A stretch of DNA of 23,637 bases from Chrysochromulina parva (GCA_002887195.1 PJAB01000572.1:1-23637); one strand, 5' to 3'; numbered from the stretch's first letter, positions 6,646-15,833 are shown. Notes: generated by a model from the sequence alone, not told the origin. Numbers and translations are program-made.

Positions 6646-8634
6646 ATGACGACGAGCCACTACCGCTTCACTCTAACTGCACACCAACGAGCCGCTGGCC
6701 TCGCGCACGTCGGCACTGACGCTGCACATGGCCGGCTCTTCGAAAAGCTCGACCGCGGTGAAGGAATTAGCGTCGCCGTGCTCGGCGCCTCGGTCGCCCA
6801 GAATGGCGGATGCTTCACACAGCCAGGCCAGCGGTGCATGCTTCGGAATGGTCGCGTAAATGACACGCTATCTTGGGGAGAACCGCGCGTCCGCCAATTC
6901 AAGGGCTTCCTTGTGCGCTGGTTCGAGTGGTTGGAAACGACCTGGCCGCAGCCGCATACCCTGTACAACTCGGGGAGGGATGCCTCGTCTTTGAGCTCGC
7001 TGACGCCGTGCCTGGCAAGCCATCTTCCAAGCAATGGTGCAGATCTGTTGATCGTCGAGGCGGGCAGTATGTTCCTCTCGCACAGACCCGCCATGATTGA
7101 GCAGCTCGTGCGAGCGGTCGCCTCGATGCGAGTGCCTCCAGCTGTCGTGTTCGTCACAGTGCACGTGTGGTGCACTTTCGGCGGCAGCATTCGAAAGAAA
7201 ACGGACGGCTTCAACATGCGCTCCCTGCCGTCGCGGCATTACGACTTTTTCCAAGGAGCATACGGTGCCCTTGCCAACGCCAGCGAAGCCGAGCTGACGC
7301 AGCCCGAGTTCATCCGTCAGTGGCAACGTCGAACACTCGGCGCGAATAGCACTACCAATATGTACTGGAGACTCGTGGATGACCTCGAGGATGGCATCAA
7401 TGATCTGTGCCGGCAGTACCGCATGAGCTGCGTCTCGATGCGTGACGCGCTGTCGAGCGGCTTCTACGGAGGCTGGCCTGGCTTTGAGATCGGCGACATT
7501 GCAGGTGACTGTCTGCACCCGTCGCATGGCCGCCTCGGCACAGACTACATGACCGACATGCTCGTGCACTGGACTTCCGAGGCCAGCGTGCGTGCGCGAG
7601 CCGAACGCGTGCCCGCGCTGACGAACGCCGCGGCCAAGGATGACACCGTGATTGCGCCAACCTTAGAGCGGCAAGCTCTGAAGCTCTCTTCCCCAATCGA
7701 TTCCTCACCGGCGCTACCTTCACCACTTTTTCAGCGTGATTGGGAGCGCCCTGAAGGGGAGGTGGCTGCGTGTTACGCACTCAAGGATGCGGCCGCAACG
7801 TATGTGGATCATAGCCGTGGGGAAGCGCTGCTACCGTGGCGCACGGCTATTTGCTCTGAGGATGCGATTCTTGCCGCTGCCAAGTCCACCCCCGGGAGAT
7901 CGATGGACAGGCTGCTGTCGCTGTGCAACGCGCCGAACGCGACCTTCCCTACCCAGTGTACAACGCCAGGCTCGCGCGCTGCCCTCCCCGCTGCCACCAC
8001 TTCGCCCTTGCCCACGTTGCCCACGTGGTCGTACTGCCCATATGACGAGCAGAGCCACAAGTTGTCGCCGGGCGTCTCCGCCTTCCGCGCTGGTGCTACG
8101 CTCCTCGTCGACTTGCCCACCTCATGGCTCCCGCGCTCGAATGTATCGCAGTGGATTCCGTTCAACTTGACATTGCAATACCTTGTCTCGTGGCAGCCGG
8201 ACATGGGCACCGCATGGATCAGCTGCCTTGCCCAGTGCGCGTGTGGCGAGCACAGTTCATTGGGGGCGCTTAGGCCCGAACGCCTCTCGAATGTCGGTGT
8301 CCTCTTCTCCGCTCGGCGCTTGTCCTCGGTGCGCAACGCCACCATCTTTGTGGAGAGGACCATCCCGATCCGCTTCCAAGCGCCGAGCGCAGGGCAAAGA
8401 GCCGAGTGCTTGCTTGCCATCCGGATGCAAGAGGGAGCTCATCAGGATGCTCGCGAGAAGGGGGCATCTGTCGGACAGACCGCAGAGCCTGAGGGCGAGG
8501 CACGGCCAGCCCGTTTCAAGCTTCGTGACGTGGTGCTGTCCACTCTGAGGAGCCCTTGTCAACACAAGGGCATGGCTAAGTTCCTGGCGATTCGCAACGG
8601 CCTGAAATGTGCGGACGAATCGTCGATATTGTAG
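6646..8634 (+). CDS. SGNH hydrolase-like protein with C-terminal cysteine-rich extension
   Basis: 662 residues from the ATG at 6646; an ORF start 12 bases upstream is GTG and was not used. The N-terminal half looks like an SGNH/GDSL esterase or acetyl-transfer domain. Block I is SVAVLGASVAQNGG with the nucleophile candidate Ser49. Block II is probably NSGRDASSLSS (about 108-118), and block III is DLLIVEAGS (about 133-141). Block V is GDCLHPSHGRLG with the Asp288-x-x-His291 dyad. The usual GDS is GAS here, and the block III Asn is not obvious. Residues about 310-662 have many cysteines, several N-glycosylation sequons and no membrane helix, as in a secreted or lumenal domain, yet no N-terminal signal peptide is seen. 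The substrate is unknown; a polysaccharide O-acyl group is a reasonable guess. Confidence 0.85.
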   Translation: MTTSHYRFTLTAHQRAAGLAHVGTDAAHGRLFEKLDRGEGISVAVLGASVAQNGGCFTQPGQRCMLRNGRVNDTLSWGEPRVRQFKGFLVRWFEWLETTWPQPHTLYNSGRDASSLSSLTPCLASHLPSNGADLLIVEAGSMFLSHRPAMIEQLVRAVASMRVPPAVVFVTVHVWCTFGGSIRKKTDGFNMRSLPSRHYDFFQGAYGALANASEAELTQPEFIRQWQRRTLGANSTTNMYWRLVDDLEDGINDLCRQYRMSCVSMRDALSSGFYGGWPGFEIGDIAGDCLHPSHGRLGTDYMTDMLVHWTSEASVRARAERVPALTNAAAKDDTVIAPTLERQALKLSSPIDSSPALPSPLFQRDWERPEGEVAACYALKDAAATYVDHSRGEALLPWRTAICSEDAILAAAKSTPGRSMDRLLSLCNAPNATFPTQCTTPGSRAALPAATTSPLPTLPTWSYCPYDEQSHKLSPGVSAFRAGATLLVDLPTSWLPRSNVSQWIPFNLTLQYLVSWQPDMGTAWISCLAQCACGEHSSLGALRPERLSNVGVLFSARRLSSVRNATIFVERTIPIRFQAPSAGQRAECLLAIRMQEGAHQDAREKGASVGQTAEPEGEARPARFKLRDVVLSTLRSPCQHKGMAKFLAIRNGLKCADESSIL

Positions 8635-9295
8635 GCGGAGCAATGCATGAGGGTAAGACGTAAGTTCGAGCGATGCGTGCTTTGCGGGGGTTTATGAGTC
8701 GTTTCACGAATAGCGCGGATTGTTTACAATTGATTGTTTAATTCGATTCTTCTGTGTAGTGTTTTTCAAACTAACTGTGCGGACGCGTATCCGTAACCGT
8801 ATGCCGCGCAGACGACGTAGGAACGCTGCTCGGCGAGCATGCCTCGCGAGCCGCGAATTATCGTATGATGCCTTTGTATCGCCACGCACGATCCATCGGG
8901 CTTCGAGGTACTTTGGCCATTCCAAAATTGGCATGGTCCGCGTCTGACTCTGAGTACTGAGAAGTGAGAGTTGGTCCGGTCCTTGAGGTTCGCGACCGGG
9001 TCTCGGTGTCGTGTGTATGTTCAGGGTGGAACTTCCTGTGGGGTAACTTGTGGTTGTCCGCGCCCGGGATCCGTCGGCGTCTGACACCCGTGTGTCCCGG
9101 CTCCCCCCGGTGTTTTCTAACCGGGAGGGAAGTGCCGTAGCCGGGACGGGCGGCGGTTTCGAGGATCTCCAAATCCAAATCTCCCAAGAGGTGGGTCGCC
9201 GTTGCAATTGAAATTATTGAAACACCACGCCGCGCGCGTATCTCGTCCCGTTGAAACGCCGCACACACGTCCGAGGCAGAACCGGAGCGGTTTCA
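8635..9295. other. Gap upstream of the EF-hand gene, with a nested inverted repeat
   Basis: A 661-base gap between two plus-strand genes. It starts AT-rich (8700-8770) and becomes GC-rich. A 167-codon minus-strand frame (8704-9207) opens at TTG and lacks protein-like features, so no gene is called. The nested hairpin at 9095-9146 is the only structured item seen. Confidence 0.55.
9095..9146. repeat. Nested inverted repeat (possible RNA hairpin)
   Basis: TCCCGGCT (9095-9102) pairs perfectly with AGCCGGGA (9139-9146). Inside, CCCGGT (9106-9111) pairs with ACCGGG (9120-9125) around an 8-base loop. It sits 150-200 bases before the EF-hand gene start, possibly in its 5' leader. Stem lengths are modest for GC-rich DNA. 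Confidence 0.6.
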
Positions 9296-12200
9296 ATGCC
9301 GCCCATCAAACGACAGCCGAGCCAGGGGAAGGCGACATCGCCCACCCGGAAGCCGGGCGCCGCAGATCACATCAAGCGTAATTCGATGGTTACCAATGGT
9401 GCGTCCGACGGCAAGCTCAACGAGCTCTCCAAGCTCAATGCCACTAAGGTTGACGTGCAGACGACCAAAGAGATCCGCGAGGAGTTGGCAAGCGCGGGCG
9501 TCGATGTCCTTGCGGGCGCAGAGCTTCTGGATATGTCGCACAAGTTCGCCGAGTGGGTCAGTGACTACCGGTACAAGATGGGCAAGGATTCGCACGGATG
9601 GGGAAACCTCTTTAGAGAGTTGGACGTCGATGGATCCGGAGACGTGACCTACGACGAGTTGCAGCGGGTGGTGCGCAAGAGGCTCGAGATCACGCCGCAA
9701 CAGTTGTCGGAGCACCAGCTCAAGGCATTGTGGTGCGCGCTGGATCCCAACGATAGCAACGACTGTAGTACGGACGAGATGGCCGCATTCTTCAAGCTCG
9801 CCGAGCGTGACACCGAGCGGTCCGGCCAGATCTACAAGCGCCAGGCCAAAAGTTTCACCGCGGCTGGCGCTGGCGACACGAAGCTGAGAGAGCTGGCCGA
9901 GCTCAACCAGCAGATAGAGTGCCAGCCAACCACTGAGATGCGCGCAGAACTTGAGCAGGCTGGCGTGGCCTTTCCCGACGACGCTGAACTGCTGTCGCTC
10001 TCGCACAAGTTCACCGAGTGGGTCGGCGAGTACCGCTACCGCGAGAGCAAGGATAACCACGGCTGGGCTAGTCTCTTCCGCGAATTTGATGAGGATGGCT
10101 CAGGATTCATCACCTGTACGATGCACTCTCACGCCGGCCGCGCTCGCGTTCCGACGCCTGCACCTGCACTCGCGCTTGTGGTGCTGACAGTTCCTGCTCC
10201 TCTCGACTCACGCCCATCCCTGTCAGATGACGAGCTCCTGGACACCGTGTATGGAAAGCTCCTCATCAAGAAAAAGGATATGCCCGAGGCAAACTTGAAA
10301 GCGCTGTGGTGTGTGCTCGATGCGGACGATTCGAATCAGGTGTTGGCGGACGAAATGGCTCGGTTCTTCAAGCTTGCAGAGAGGGACAAGGACTACACGG
10401 GCCCTGGCGCGAGGCGCCAGGACGCGAATTTCACCATGGCCGCACGTGGCTTTGAGATCGATAAGGCATTTAAGGAGTTATCGAAAAATCGTGCGCTCGA
10501 GCCACCGCCAACAAAGGAGCTCAAGCAGGAAGTTGAGGCCGCTGGCGTCGCTATCCCGGCGGGTGACGAGCTGAAGGCGTGGGCTGAGAAGCTTATCAAC
10601 TGGATCGAGGACTACAGGACCGATCAGCAGCTCGGTGTGTCGCACTCGTGGAACAATCTTTTCCGCACCGTCGACGAGGACGGCTCTGGCTTTGTGACCT
10701 TCGACGAGCTGCTGAGATGCGTCCGTGGTCGGTTGCGCGTCCGGCCCAAGATGATGTCGGACTTGAAGGTGAAGGCAGTATTTTGCGCTCTGGACTTGGA
10801 CGAGTCCAACCAGGTTCTCGCGGATGAGTTCGCAAAGTTCTTGAAGCTTGGCGAGCATGTGCTTGAGGAGCGCCAGAAGGCCGGGCTGACAGCGCGAAAA
10901 TGGAGCACGAGTGGCGCCGGCGCCGAGAAGTTGAAGGAGCTCGCCCAGATGAACATGGAGCTCGACTGCACGCCAACGAAGACTCTGCGCCAGGAGCTCG
11001 AGGCAAAGGGTATTGAGTTACCCGACGAAGATACGCTGAATGTGCTGTCAGTAAAGATCACCACCTGGCTCGAGGACTATCGATTGAAGCAACGACTTGG
11101 CGAGGCGACGGGCTACGGTGTTCTCTTCAGAACGATCGACGAGGATGGCTCAGGGTTTGTTACATACGACGAGCTGTACAACGTGCTACGTATCAAGCTG
11201 GGCATTCGGCAGAAGACCATGGCAGAGGACCTCATCAAGGCGCTGTGGTGTTCGCTCGATCTCGACGACTCGAACCAGGTGATGGCAGATGAGATGGCGA
11301 AATTCCTCCGCCGCGCTGAGAAGCATGGAGTCAAGGCCCCGGGCCTCAAGCAGTGGAAGTCCGGACACAAGAAGAGCGCAGCGGACGATTATAAGGAGTT
11401 GGCTGAGGCCGGCATCAAGGTTACACCAACGCTTGAGATTCGGCAGGAGCTCGACGCCCTAGGCATTGAGTTGCCAGGGGATAAGCAGCTGACCGAGTTG
11501 GCCAAGAACCTCACACAGTGGCTCAAGGACTATCGTCAAAAGGAGCGGCTGGGCGACGGCGGTGGCGGCTGGCACGTCTTGTTCAGGACGATCGACAGAG
11601 ATGGATCTGGTTACGTCACCTACGACGAGCTGGTGGACGCGATCCGTTCGAAGCTCAACATTAAGAAATCGGTCATGTCGGAAAATAGCATCAAGGCATT
11701 GTGGTGCACGCTGGACTTAGACAACAACAACCAAGTCGTGGCAGAAGAGATGGCCAGATTCCTCCGCCGCGCCGAGGTGAAACAAGTTCGGAAGAACGTG
11801 AGCACGATCGTTCGGCCGAGCTCACGCGAGGGCCAGCGGGCGGGCGCCCCCGCCGCCGCTCCTGCCCCAGCACCGACTCCTGCTCAGGAAACTCCAACGA
11901 CCACATCGCCAGCAAAGGCAAAGGCCATCTACCCGCCCCTGGAGCGTCCGCTCGTGCCACCGGTTGGCAAGGGCATGCCCGAGAAGCCGAGCATTGTGCG
12001 CCGCAGGCTCATGGCAGCCGTTTTCAGCACAGACGGCCGCTCCAAGTCACCTCAGCGACAGGTTGAGGCGCAGTTCTTGATGTCCGATTACAACGCTAAG
12101 TACAAGCGCCGCATGCTCAACGAGATGCGGCAGACGCTGCTCTCCACGCCGATCCCCGAGGATAATGGCAGCCGGATTGGTGGCGGCCGGGTGCTGCCAC

Positions 12201-12463
12201 TGTACGAGTCGGAGCGTCTCATTAGGAAGATGGAGCTCCGGGATAACACGACGCTGGCGCAGTGGCAGTGGCCGAACCCGTCGGTCTTCAATAAGCGCGG
12301 CATGACGGCTTCAGCGAGTGCCGTGAGCCTCAGCCGACCTTCCTCTACCTACTTTACTGAGTTCATGGGCCGAGGAGACGTGGTGCCCACTCCGTCTCGA
12401 CCCAAAACGGCGCTGGAGGCAGCGTTCACCCTTCAGACAAGCGCCTCGGCTGCCGCATTTTGA
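9296..12463 (+). CDS. Five-module paired EF-hand calcium-binding protein (one intron)
   Basis: Starts at the ATG at 9296 (ATGCCGCC); the 15 codons above it open only at TTG. Read through, the frame is 1055 codons; removing the intron at 10116-10226 gives 1018 residues. Five modules of about 155 residues each carry an 'ELAxLN..PT.E.R.EL..AG' helix, a W(L/V/I).(D/E)YR segment, and two EF-hand loops. First loops start at residues 110, 265, 423, 578 and 730 and are canonical (D.DGSG.(V/I)T(Y/F)DE). Second loops start at 150, 305, 463, 618 and 770 (LD.D.(S/N)NQV.A(D/E)E). They lack the usual Gly at position 6, so their calcium binding may be weak. The two loops are exactly 40 residues apart in all five modules. 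The tail (about 790-1018) is Pro/Ala-rich, then basic. No signal peptide or membrane helix is present, so it is probably cytosolic, cytoskeletal or flagellar; the last is a guess. Confidence 0.92.
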   Translation: MPPIKRQPSQGKATSPTRKPGAADHIKRNSMVTNGASDGKLNELSKLNATKVDVQTTKEIREELASAGVDVLAGAELLDMSHKFAEWVSDYRYKMGKDSHGWGNLFRELDVDGSGDVTYDELQRVVRKRLEITPQQLSEHQLKALWCALDPNDSNDCSTDEMAAFFKLAERDTERSGQIYKRQAKSFTAAGAGDTKLRELAELNQQIECQPTTEMRAELEQAGVAFPDDAELLSLSHKFTEWVGEYRYRESKDNHGWASLFREFDEDGSGFITCTMHSHAGRARVPTPAPALALVVLTVPAPLDSRPSLSDDELLDTVYGKLLIKKKDMPEANLKALWCVLDADDSNQVLADEMARFFKLAERDKDYTGPGARRQDANFTMAARGFEIDKAFKELSKNRALEPPPTKELKQEVEAAGVAIPAGDELKAWAEKLINWIEDYRTDQQLGVSHSWNNLFRTVDEDGSGFVTFDELLRCVRGRLRVRPKMMSDLKVKAVFCALDLDESNQVLADEFAKFLKLGEHVLEERQKAGLTARKWSTSGAGAEKLKELAQMNMELDCTPTKTLRQELEAKGIELPDEDTLNVLSVKITTWLEDYRLKQRLGEATGYGVLFRTIDEDGSGFVTYDELYNVLRIKLGIRQKTMAEDLIKALWCSLDLDDSNQVMADEMAKFLRRAEKHGVKAPGLKQWKSGHKKSAADDYKELAEAGIKVTPTLEIRQELDALGIELPGDKQLTELAKNLTQWLKDYRQKERLGDGGGGWHVLFRTIDRDGSGYVTYDELVDAIRSKLNIKKSVMSENSIKALWCTLDLDNNNQVVAEEMARFLRRAEVKQVRKNVSTIVRPSSREGQRAGAPAAAPAPAPTPAQETPTTTSPAKAKAIYPPLERPLVPPVGKGMPEKPSIVRRRLMAAVFSTDGRSKSPQRQVEAQFLMSDYNAKYKRRMLNEMRQTLLSTPIPEDNGSRIGGGRVLPLYESERLIRKMELRDNTTLAQWQWPNPSVFNKRGMTASASAVSLSRPSSTYFTEFMGRGDVVPTPSRPKTALEAAFTLQTSASAAAF
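10116..10226 (+). other. Spliceosomal GT-AG intron, 111 bp, in frame and stop-free
   Basis: The exon end ATCACCT is followed by gtacga, and ctgtcag precedes ATGACGAGCTC. Joining them reads Ile-Thr-Tyr-Asp-Glu-Leu, restoring the canonical EF-hand loop end seen in the other modules and the exact 40-residue spacing to the next loop. The intervening 37 codons (rich in Ala, Pro, Leu) match nothing in the sister modules. A branch-point-like gctgac lies at about 10183-10188. Its length is divisible by three and it contains no stop, so retention would give an insert rather than truncation. Confidence 0.92.
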
Positions 12464-13486
12464 CGATCATGAACGACGTGCTGCACATGATTGGCTCTTA
12501 GATGAGGCACGAGCATTGACGGTGCCGATCATGCGCTGAGCGCTGAGTTGTGTGTGGTATGCACTACCATGAGCACGTGATGCGCGGGATGGCTTGTGTT
12601 GAGTGTATGATGCATGTGGCGAGCGCGATGATGAATGCTGTGTGACGTGGTGAGGCTGCGCGATGATCTTATGGGTGGGTGGCAGGTGCGAGTGCGCAGG
12701 CCGTCCTGTGCGGCCTTTGGCCGCGGCGGTCCACACCAGTGGATGGTGGAGCGCGCAGTCGGAACAGGTGACCTCTCGACGTCACAGTGACCGGACCTGA
12801 GCGGAGCCGGAGCTGAAGGGCAAGGGGTGCGAAACGAATGAAGCGTGCACAGCGCGGTCCGTAGCGCACAGGCCCGACACGCCGCCACACGGACGCGACA
12901 TCATGTCACAATGTCACAGTGTCTCGCGTCGTTGATGATCCGATTGGATGCGATGCCGATCGGATGCGCGATGGCTCGGTCTGGCGCTCGGCTCGGACGG
13001 TGACGCTCCGGGTCCGGCCGGGCCATGACGATTGACGTGCGAGCTGCGACGTGGATCGTGGTTCGGCCCCTGGCGCGGGTGCGAGCCTCGTGCGTCGAGG
13101 AGATACCATCTAAGGTTCTTAAATAAGGAGGGGACGGGAACACATAGGATTTCGCCGGCCATGTCGCATGTGCATGTCCCACCGGTGCTGACTGCTGTAC
13201 GCGGTACTTCCACGTTACTTCCGTACTTGCCATCTTGCCTCTTGCGTACTAGCTACTACCCGTGACGGCTGACGGTCGGGTGACGCGCACGGCCGCAGGC
13301 GGCAGGGCCTCGCACGCGTCACGGGGCGCAACGCGCCACGCCTCGCGTCGTGACGAGATGCGGGGCGCGCAGGGTGAACGCGCTATCTCCGGTCTCCGCT
13401 ACACGGCACGCAGACACGCGCACCGGCGCATCGTCCAGGCACTCGACTACAGAACAGATCGCTGTACGCTTTGACTCGCGAACACA
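12464..13486. other. Gap between convergent EF-hand and PRCC genes
   Basis: This 1023-base gap is the longest in the window. No ORF here has protein-like composition together with an ATG and a domain. Small items seen: an inverted repeat GCGGCC-TTT-GGCCGC (12710-12724), a direct repeat atgtcaca twice at 12903-12918, and scattered cgtactt repeats near 13200-13230. No RNA gene motif was recognised. Confidence 0.55.
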
Positions 13487-14560
13487 TTACCATCCGTATT
13501 TTGCGGCCGTCTCTTTCTTCGACTTCATGCTCTTCGAGCTCCGGAGCGCCACGTCGCTCGCCTGTGCTGCCGCCTGCGCCGCGAGCGAGTTGATCTGGTG
13601 CTTGCGCTTCTGCAGTGAAGAGGGCTGGTACTGCTGCACCACGTCGCCGGAGGTGCGGCTCCAAAAATTGGCCGCGATTTTGGTCTCTTGCGGCGGCGGC
13701 GGCGCAACGAAGTCGTACTGGCGCGACTGGCCGATGATCTTCCGGAGCGCTGCCGGATCAACGTCGACAACCCGGCCATTGCTCAGGTCGTAGCCGCCGT
13801 AGCCCGCGACCGCCTCGTCGTACCCCTCCACGGCACTGTCAAGGCTGTCGACGGGCGGGCCGCGCGCTGGGCCTGCTGGCACATCGTACGAGAGTCCGAC
13901 GTCCGGCGCGGCCGTGAGCGCAGCCGAGGACAGTCCAGTGCATGTGGGCGGCGCGCTCTCGTAGAGGCTCGTGTGCACCGTCGGACGCAGCAGCTGCGGC
14001 GCGGCCGTGGGCGCCGCTAGCTGACTGCCACTCGCGTGGGCATATGGCTCGTCAGCCGCGGTCGTCAGTCCCGGTTCCTCCACAGCCCAGGTGGCGCCAC
14101 TAGGACCGGCGCCGCCGATTTCGGCCGGAGATACCGATGGCGCAGCCGCCGCTGCCGACGCCTTGCGCACGAGCGGTTTCGCATTTGCAAAGAGCGAGCT
14201 TGCACTCTTCACCCCGACCTTGCCAGCATTCTTGGGTGCGGGAAGGAGCGAAGACAGCGCCGACCAGCCGCCGCCGCCCTTCGGAGCGCTTTTGCCGGCA
14301 TCGGGCTCGATTGCCGCGGGTCCTCTGTCGAAAAAGTCCGCAGGCAGCTTCGCCGCCTCCTCAAAGGGCAGGGCCACATCGTGCTTTTGCAGCAGCGCTT
14401 GCAAGTCGACCTCCTTGCGGGGCCTCTTTGCTGGGGGGGCCGCGGTTAGAAGAGAGGCAGATGCAGCTGGTGGTGCCACAGGCACGGCCGGCGGCGCGCT
14501 GTCGGCGCCCGGCTCGTCGTCCTCACTGTCGGAGTAGGCGACCAAAGAGCCGTTCTTCAT
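13487..14560 (-). CDS. PRCC: PRCC family nuclear protein
   Basis: 357 residues from the ATG at 14560; a longer frame opens at GTG (14620) and was not used. The N-terminus MKNGSLVAYSDSEDDEP matches the 'SLVAY.DSE' start of PRCC proteins. A basic cluster AKRPRK at about 43-48 is a likely nuclear signal. The middle is Pro/Ala/Gly-rich and probably disordered. The C-terminal 60 residues hold the conserved family block: QKRKHQINSLAAQA, then KSKKETAAKYGW, equivalent to the 'QTQAKYGF' end of animal PRCC. In animals PRCC is a nuclear-speckle protein linked to pre-mRNA splicing and to the checkpoint protein MAD2B. The family call rests on both ends; the function here is inferred from relatives. It lies 226 bases downstream of the dioxygenase gene on the same strand. 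Confidence 0.88.
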   Translation of the reverse strand: MKNGSLVAYSDSEDDEPGADSAPPAVPVAPPAASASLLTAAPPAKRPRKEVDLQALLQKHDVALPFEEAAKLPADFFDRGPAAIEPDAGKSAPKGGGGWSALSSLLPAPKNAGKVGVKSASSLFANAKPLVRKASAAAAAPSVSPAEIGGAGPSGATWAVEEPGLTTAADEPYAHASGSQLAAPTAAPQLLRPTVHTSLYESAPPTCTGLSSAALTAAPDVGLSYDVPAGPARGPPVDSLDSAVEGYDEAVAGYGGYDLSNGRVVDVDPAALRKIIGQSRQYDFVAPPPPQETKIAANFWSRTSGDVVQQYQPSSLQKRKHQINSLAAQAAAQASDVALRSSKSMKSKKETAAKYGW

Positions 14561-14786
14561 GTATCTCGCTCTTTTCACAAACAGGTCAGCCCAATAATCG
14601 TGAAGAAAGCGGTCAGCCACGAAGAAACGCTGCCACTTTCTTCACACAAAGACGTTAGTTCTTATACATAACGATGTCGGGTCTTCAAATCACACCACGC
14701 GCAGCGGACTGGCAAGACATTGACACGGCATCCTGAGGAGTCTCCCTCGCTCTCAGATCACCCGGACGAAGAGGTCAGACGCGAGT

Positions 14787-15728
14787 TCACATGAAGCGCC
14801 ACAAGCACTCCCGATATTGTTGGTCGGGCGTGGAGTGAAGGTGGGTCGAGTCGTCGCTCACCCAAATCTCGCGCCCGCGTCCATAGAGAGGGCGCAGCAC
14901 ATACTCATCTGGGATGGGCTCCGGTGGGGGATCGAAGCGCTCGTACTCGACCACCGCGCCGTGCGTCTCGCCCTGCGTCGGGCGCAGCGGGTGGGAGAGC
15001 TTCACGTGCGACGAGAAGACGCCGCCGCCCTCGTACCCATTCCGGCGTGGGAAGCCAAGCAGCACCGTGAGGCTCGAGATGCCTGCGTCCTGGTGCCAGC
15101 TGTGCTGCACGCGTCGCTGAAGTGGCACGATGTCGATGAGCGATCCGTGCGGCCGCGAGCCGCACAGCGCGCCCAAGCCAAGGACAAAGTCTCGACCGTT
15201 GAGGTCTAGGCCGTGTGCCTGAAAGGCTGCCGTGAACGCCGCGCACGCATCTCCGGCAGTGGCCGCACGTCGCCAGCTGACCATGCACGCCGCATCCAGC
15301 CCTGTAGCCGCGGCGTATTGCTTCTCGCTCCATGCCGCTGGCACCGTCGGCAAGAACAAGTCTTGCCTCAACGCGTATCGCAGTGCTGTGCGGAGCTCAG
15401 AGTTGCCTTCCCACGCCTCGCCGAGGCCGACGCCAGGGAACACGTCGTCTAGCGAAGCATGATAGCCGTGTGAGGTGCACGCCGGCGCACCAGGTAATCG
15501 CAGACGCGGAGGCACGTCCCAGACTGGCACGTCCTCCACCTCTGTGCCAGGCAGCACAATTGGTGCTGCGGCCGCAAGAACAGGCGCGGGCTGAGCACTA
15601 CGTGCGGGTCGTCTCGTGCGACCCTTGCGCATGGCGTTAAGCTTGGCGGCAACTGCATCATCAGTAAGCGGTACGTTCGCGCAGGCGCCTGCGACGGCTG
15701 TGGCAGCGGAGAACACAATAACTCGCAT
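14787..15728 (-). CDS. Secreted 2-oxoglutarate/Fe(II) dioxygenase-like protein
   Basis: 313 residues from the ATG at 15728 (a GTG lies 12 bases upstream). Residues 1-17 (MRVIVFSAATAVAGACA) are a signal peptide, so it enters the secretory route. A Pro/Ala-rich linker precedes the catalytic part. QHSWHQDAGISSL carries an HxD pair (His212, Asp214) in the iron-ligand position. The strand GYEGGGVFSSHVKL follows. Near the end, THLHSTPDQQYRECLWRF gives a distal His (298, or 296) and Arg306, in the relative order of metal ligand and 2-oxoglutarate-binding Arg in the double-stranded beta-helix fold. Similar cores occur in phytanoyl-CoA- and prolyl-hydroxylase-like enzymes; I cannot choose between them. 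It probably hydroxylates a secreted protein or small molecule. The first 130 residues show no known domain. Confidence 0.75.
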   Translation of the reverse strand: MRVIVFSAATAVAGACANVPLTDDAVAAKLNAMRKGRTRRPARSAQPAPVLAAAAPIVLPGTEVEDVPVWDVPPRLRLPGAPACTSHGYHASLDDVFPGVGLGEAWEGNSELRTALRYALRQDLFLPTVPAAWSEKQYAAATGLDAACMVSWRRAATAGDACAAFTAAFQAHGLDLNGRDFVLGLGALCGSRPHGSLIDIVPLQRRVQHSWHQDAGISSLTVLLGFPRRNGYEGGGVFSSHVKLSHPLRPTQGETHGAVVEYERFDPPPEPIPDEYVLRPLYGRGREIWVSDDSTHLHSTPDQQYRECLWRFM

Positions 15729-15815
15729 CGATTTCGTCACCTCGTCAGCTCAAAACGACGCTTTTTCGACCGCTGACTCACGAAACACTGCCATCTCGTA
15801 AACACGTTTTTTTGA

Positions 15816-15833
15816 CCGCGGCCGCGGCCGCGG
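15816..15833. repeat. 18-bp perfect GC palindrome upstream of the dioxygenase gene
   Basis: CCGCGGCCGCGGCCGCGG equals its reverse complement and is followed by a second small palindrome AGTGCACT (15835-15842). Both lie in the 121-base space between the stop of the coiled-coil gene (15850) and the dioxygenase start (15728). They could be a promoter site or the end-of-transcript hairpin of the upstream gene; chance is possible. Confidence 0.85.

Noticed and set aside
8704..9207. 167-codon minus-strand frame in the gap before the EF-hand gene
   Set aside because: Opens at TTG, has no domain, signal or helix pattern, and its composition is like the surrounding non-coding DNA.
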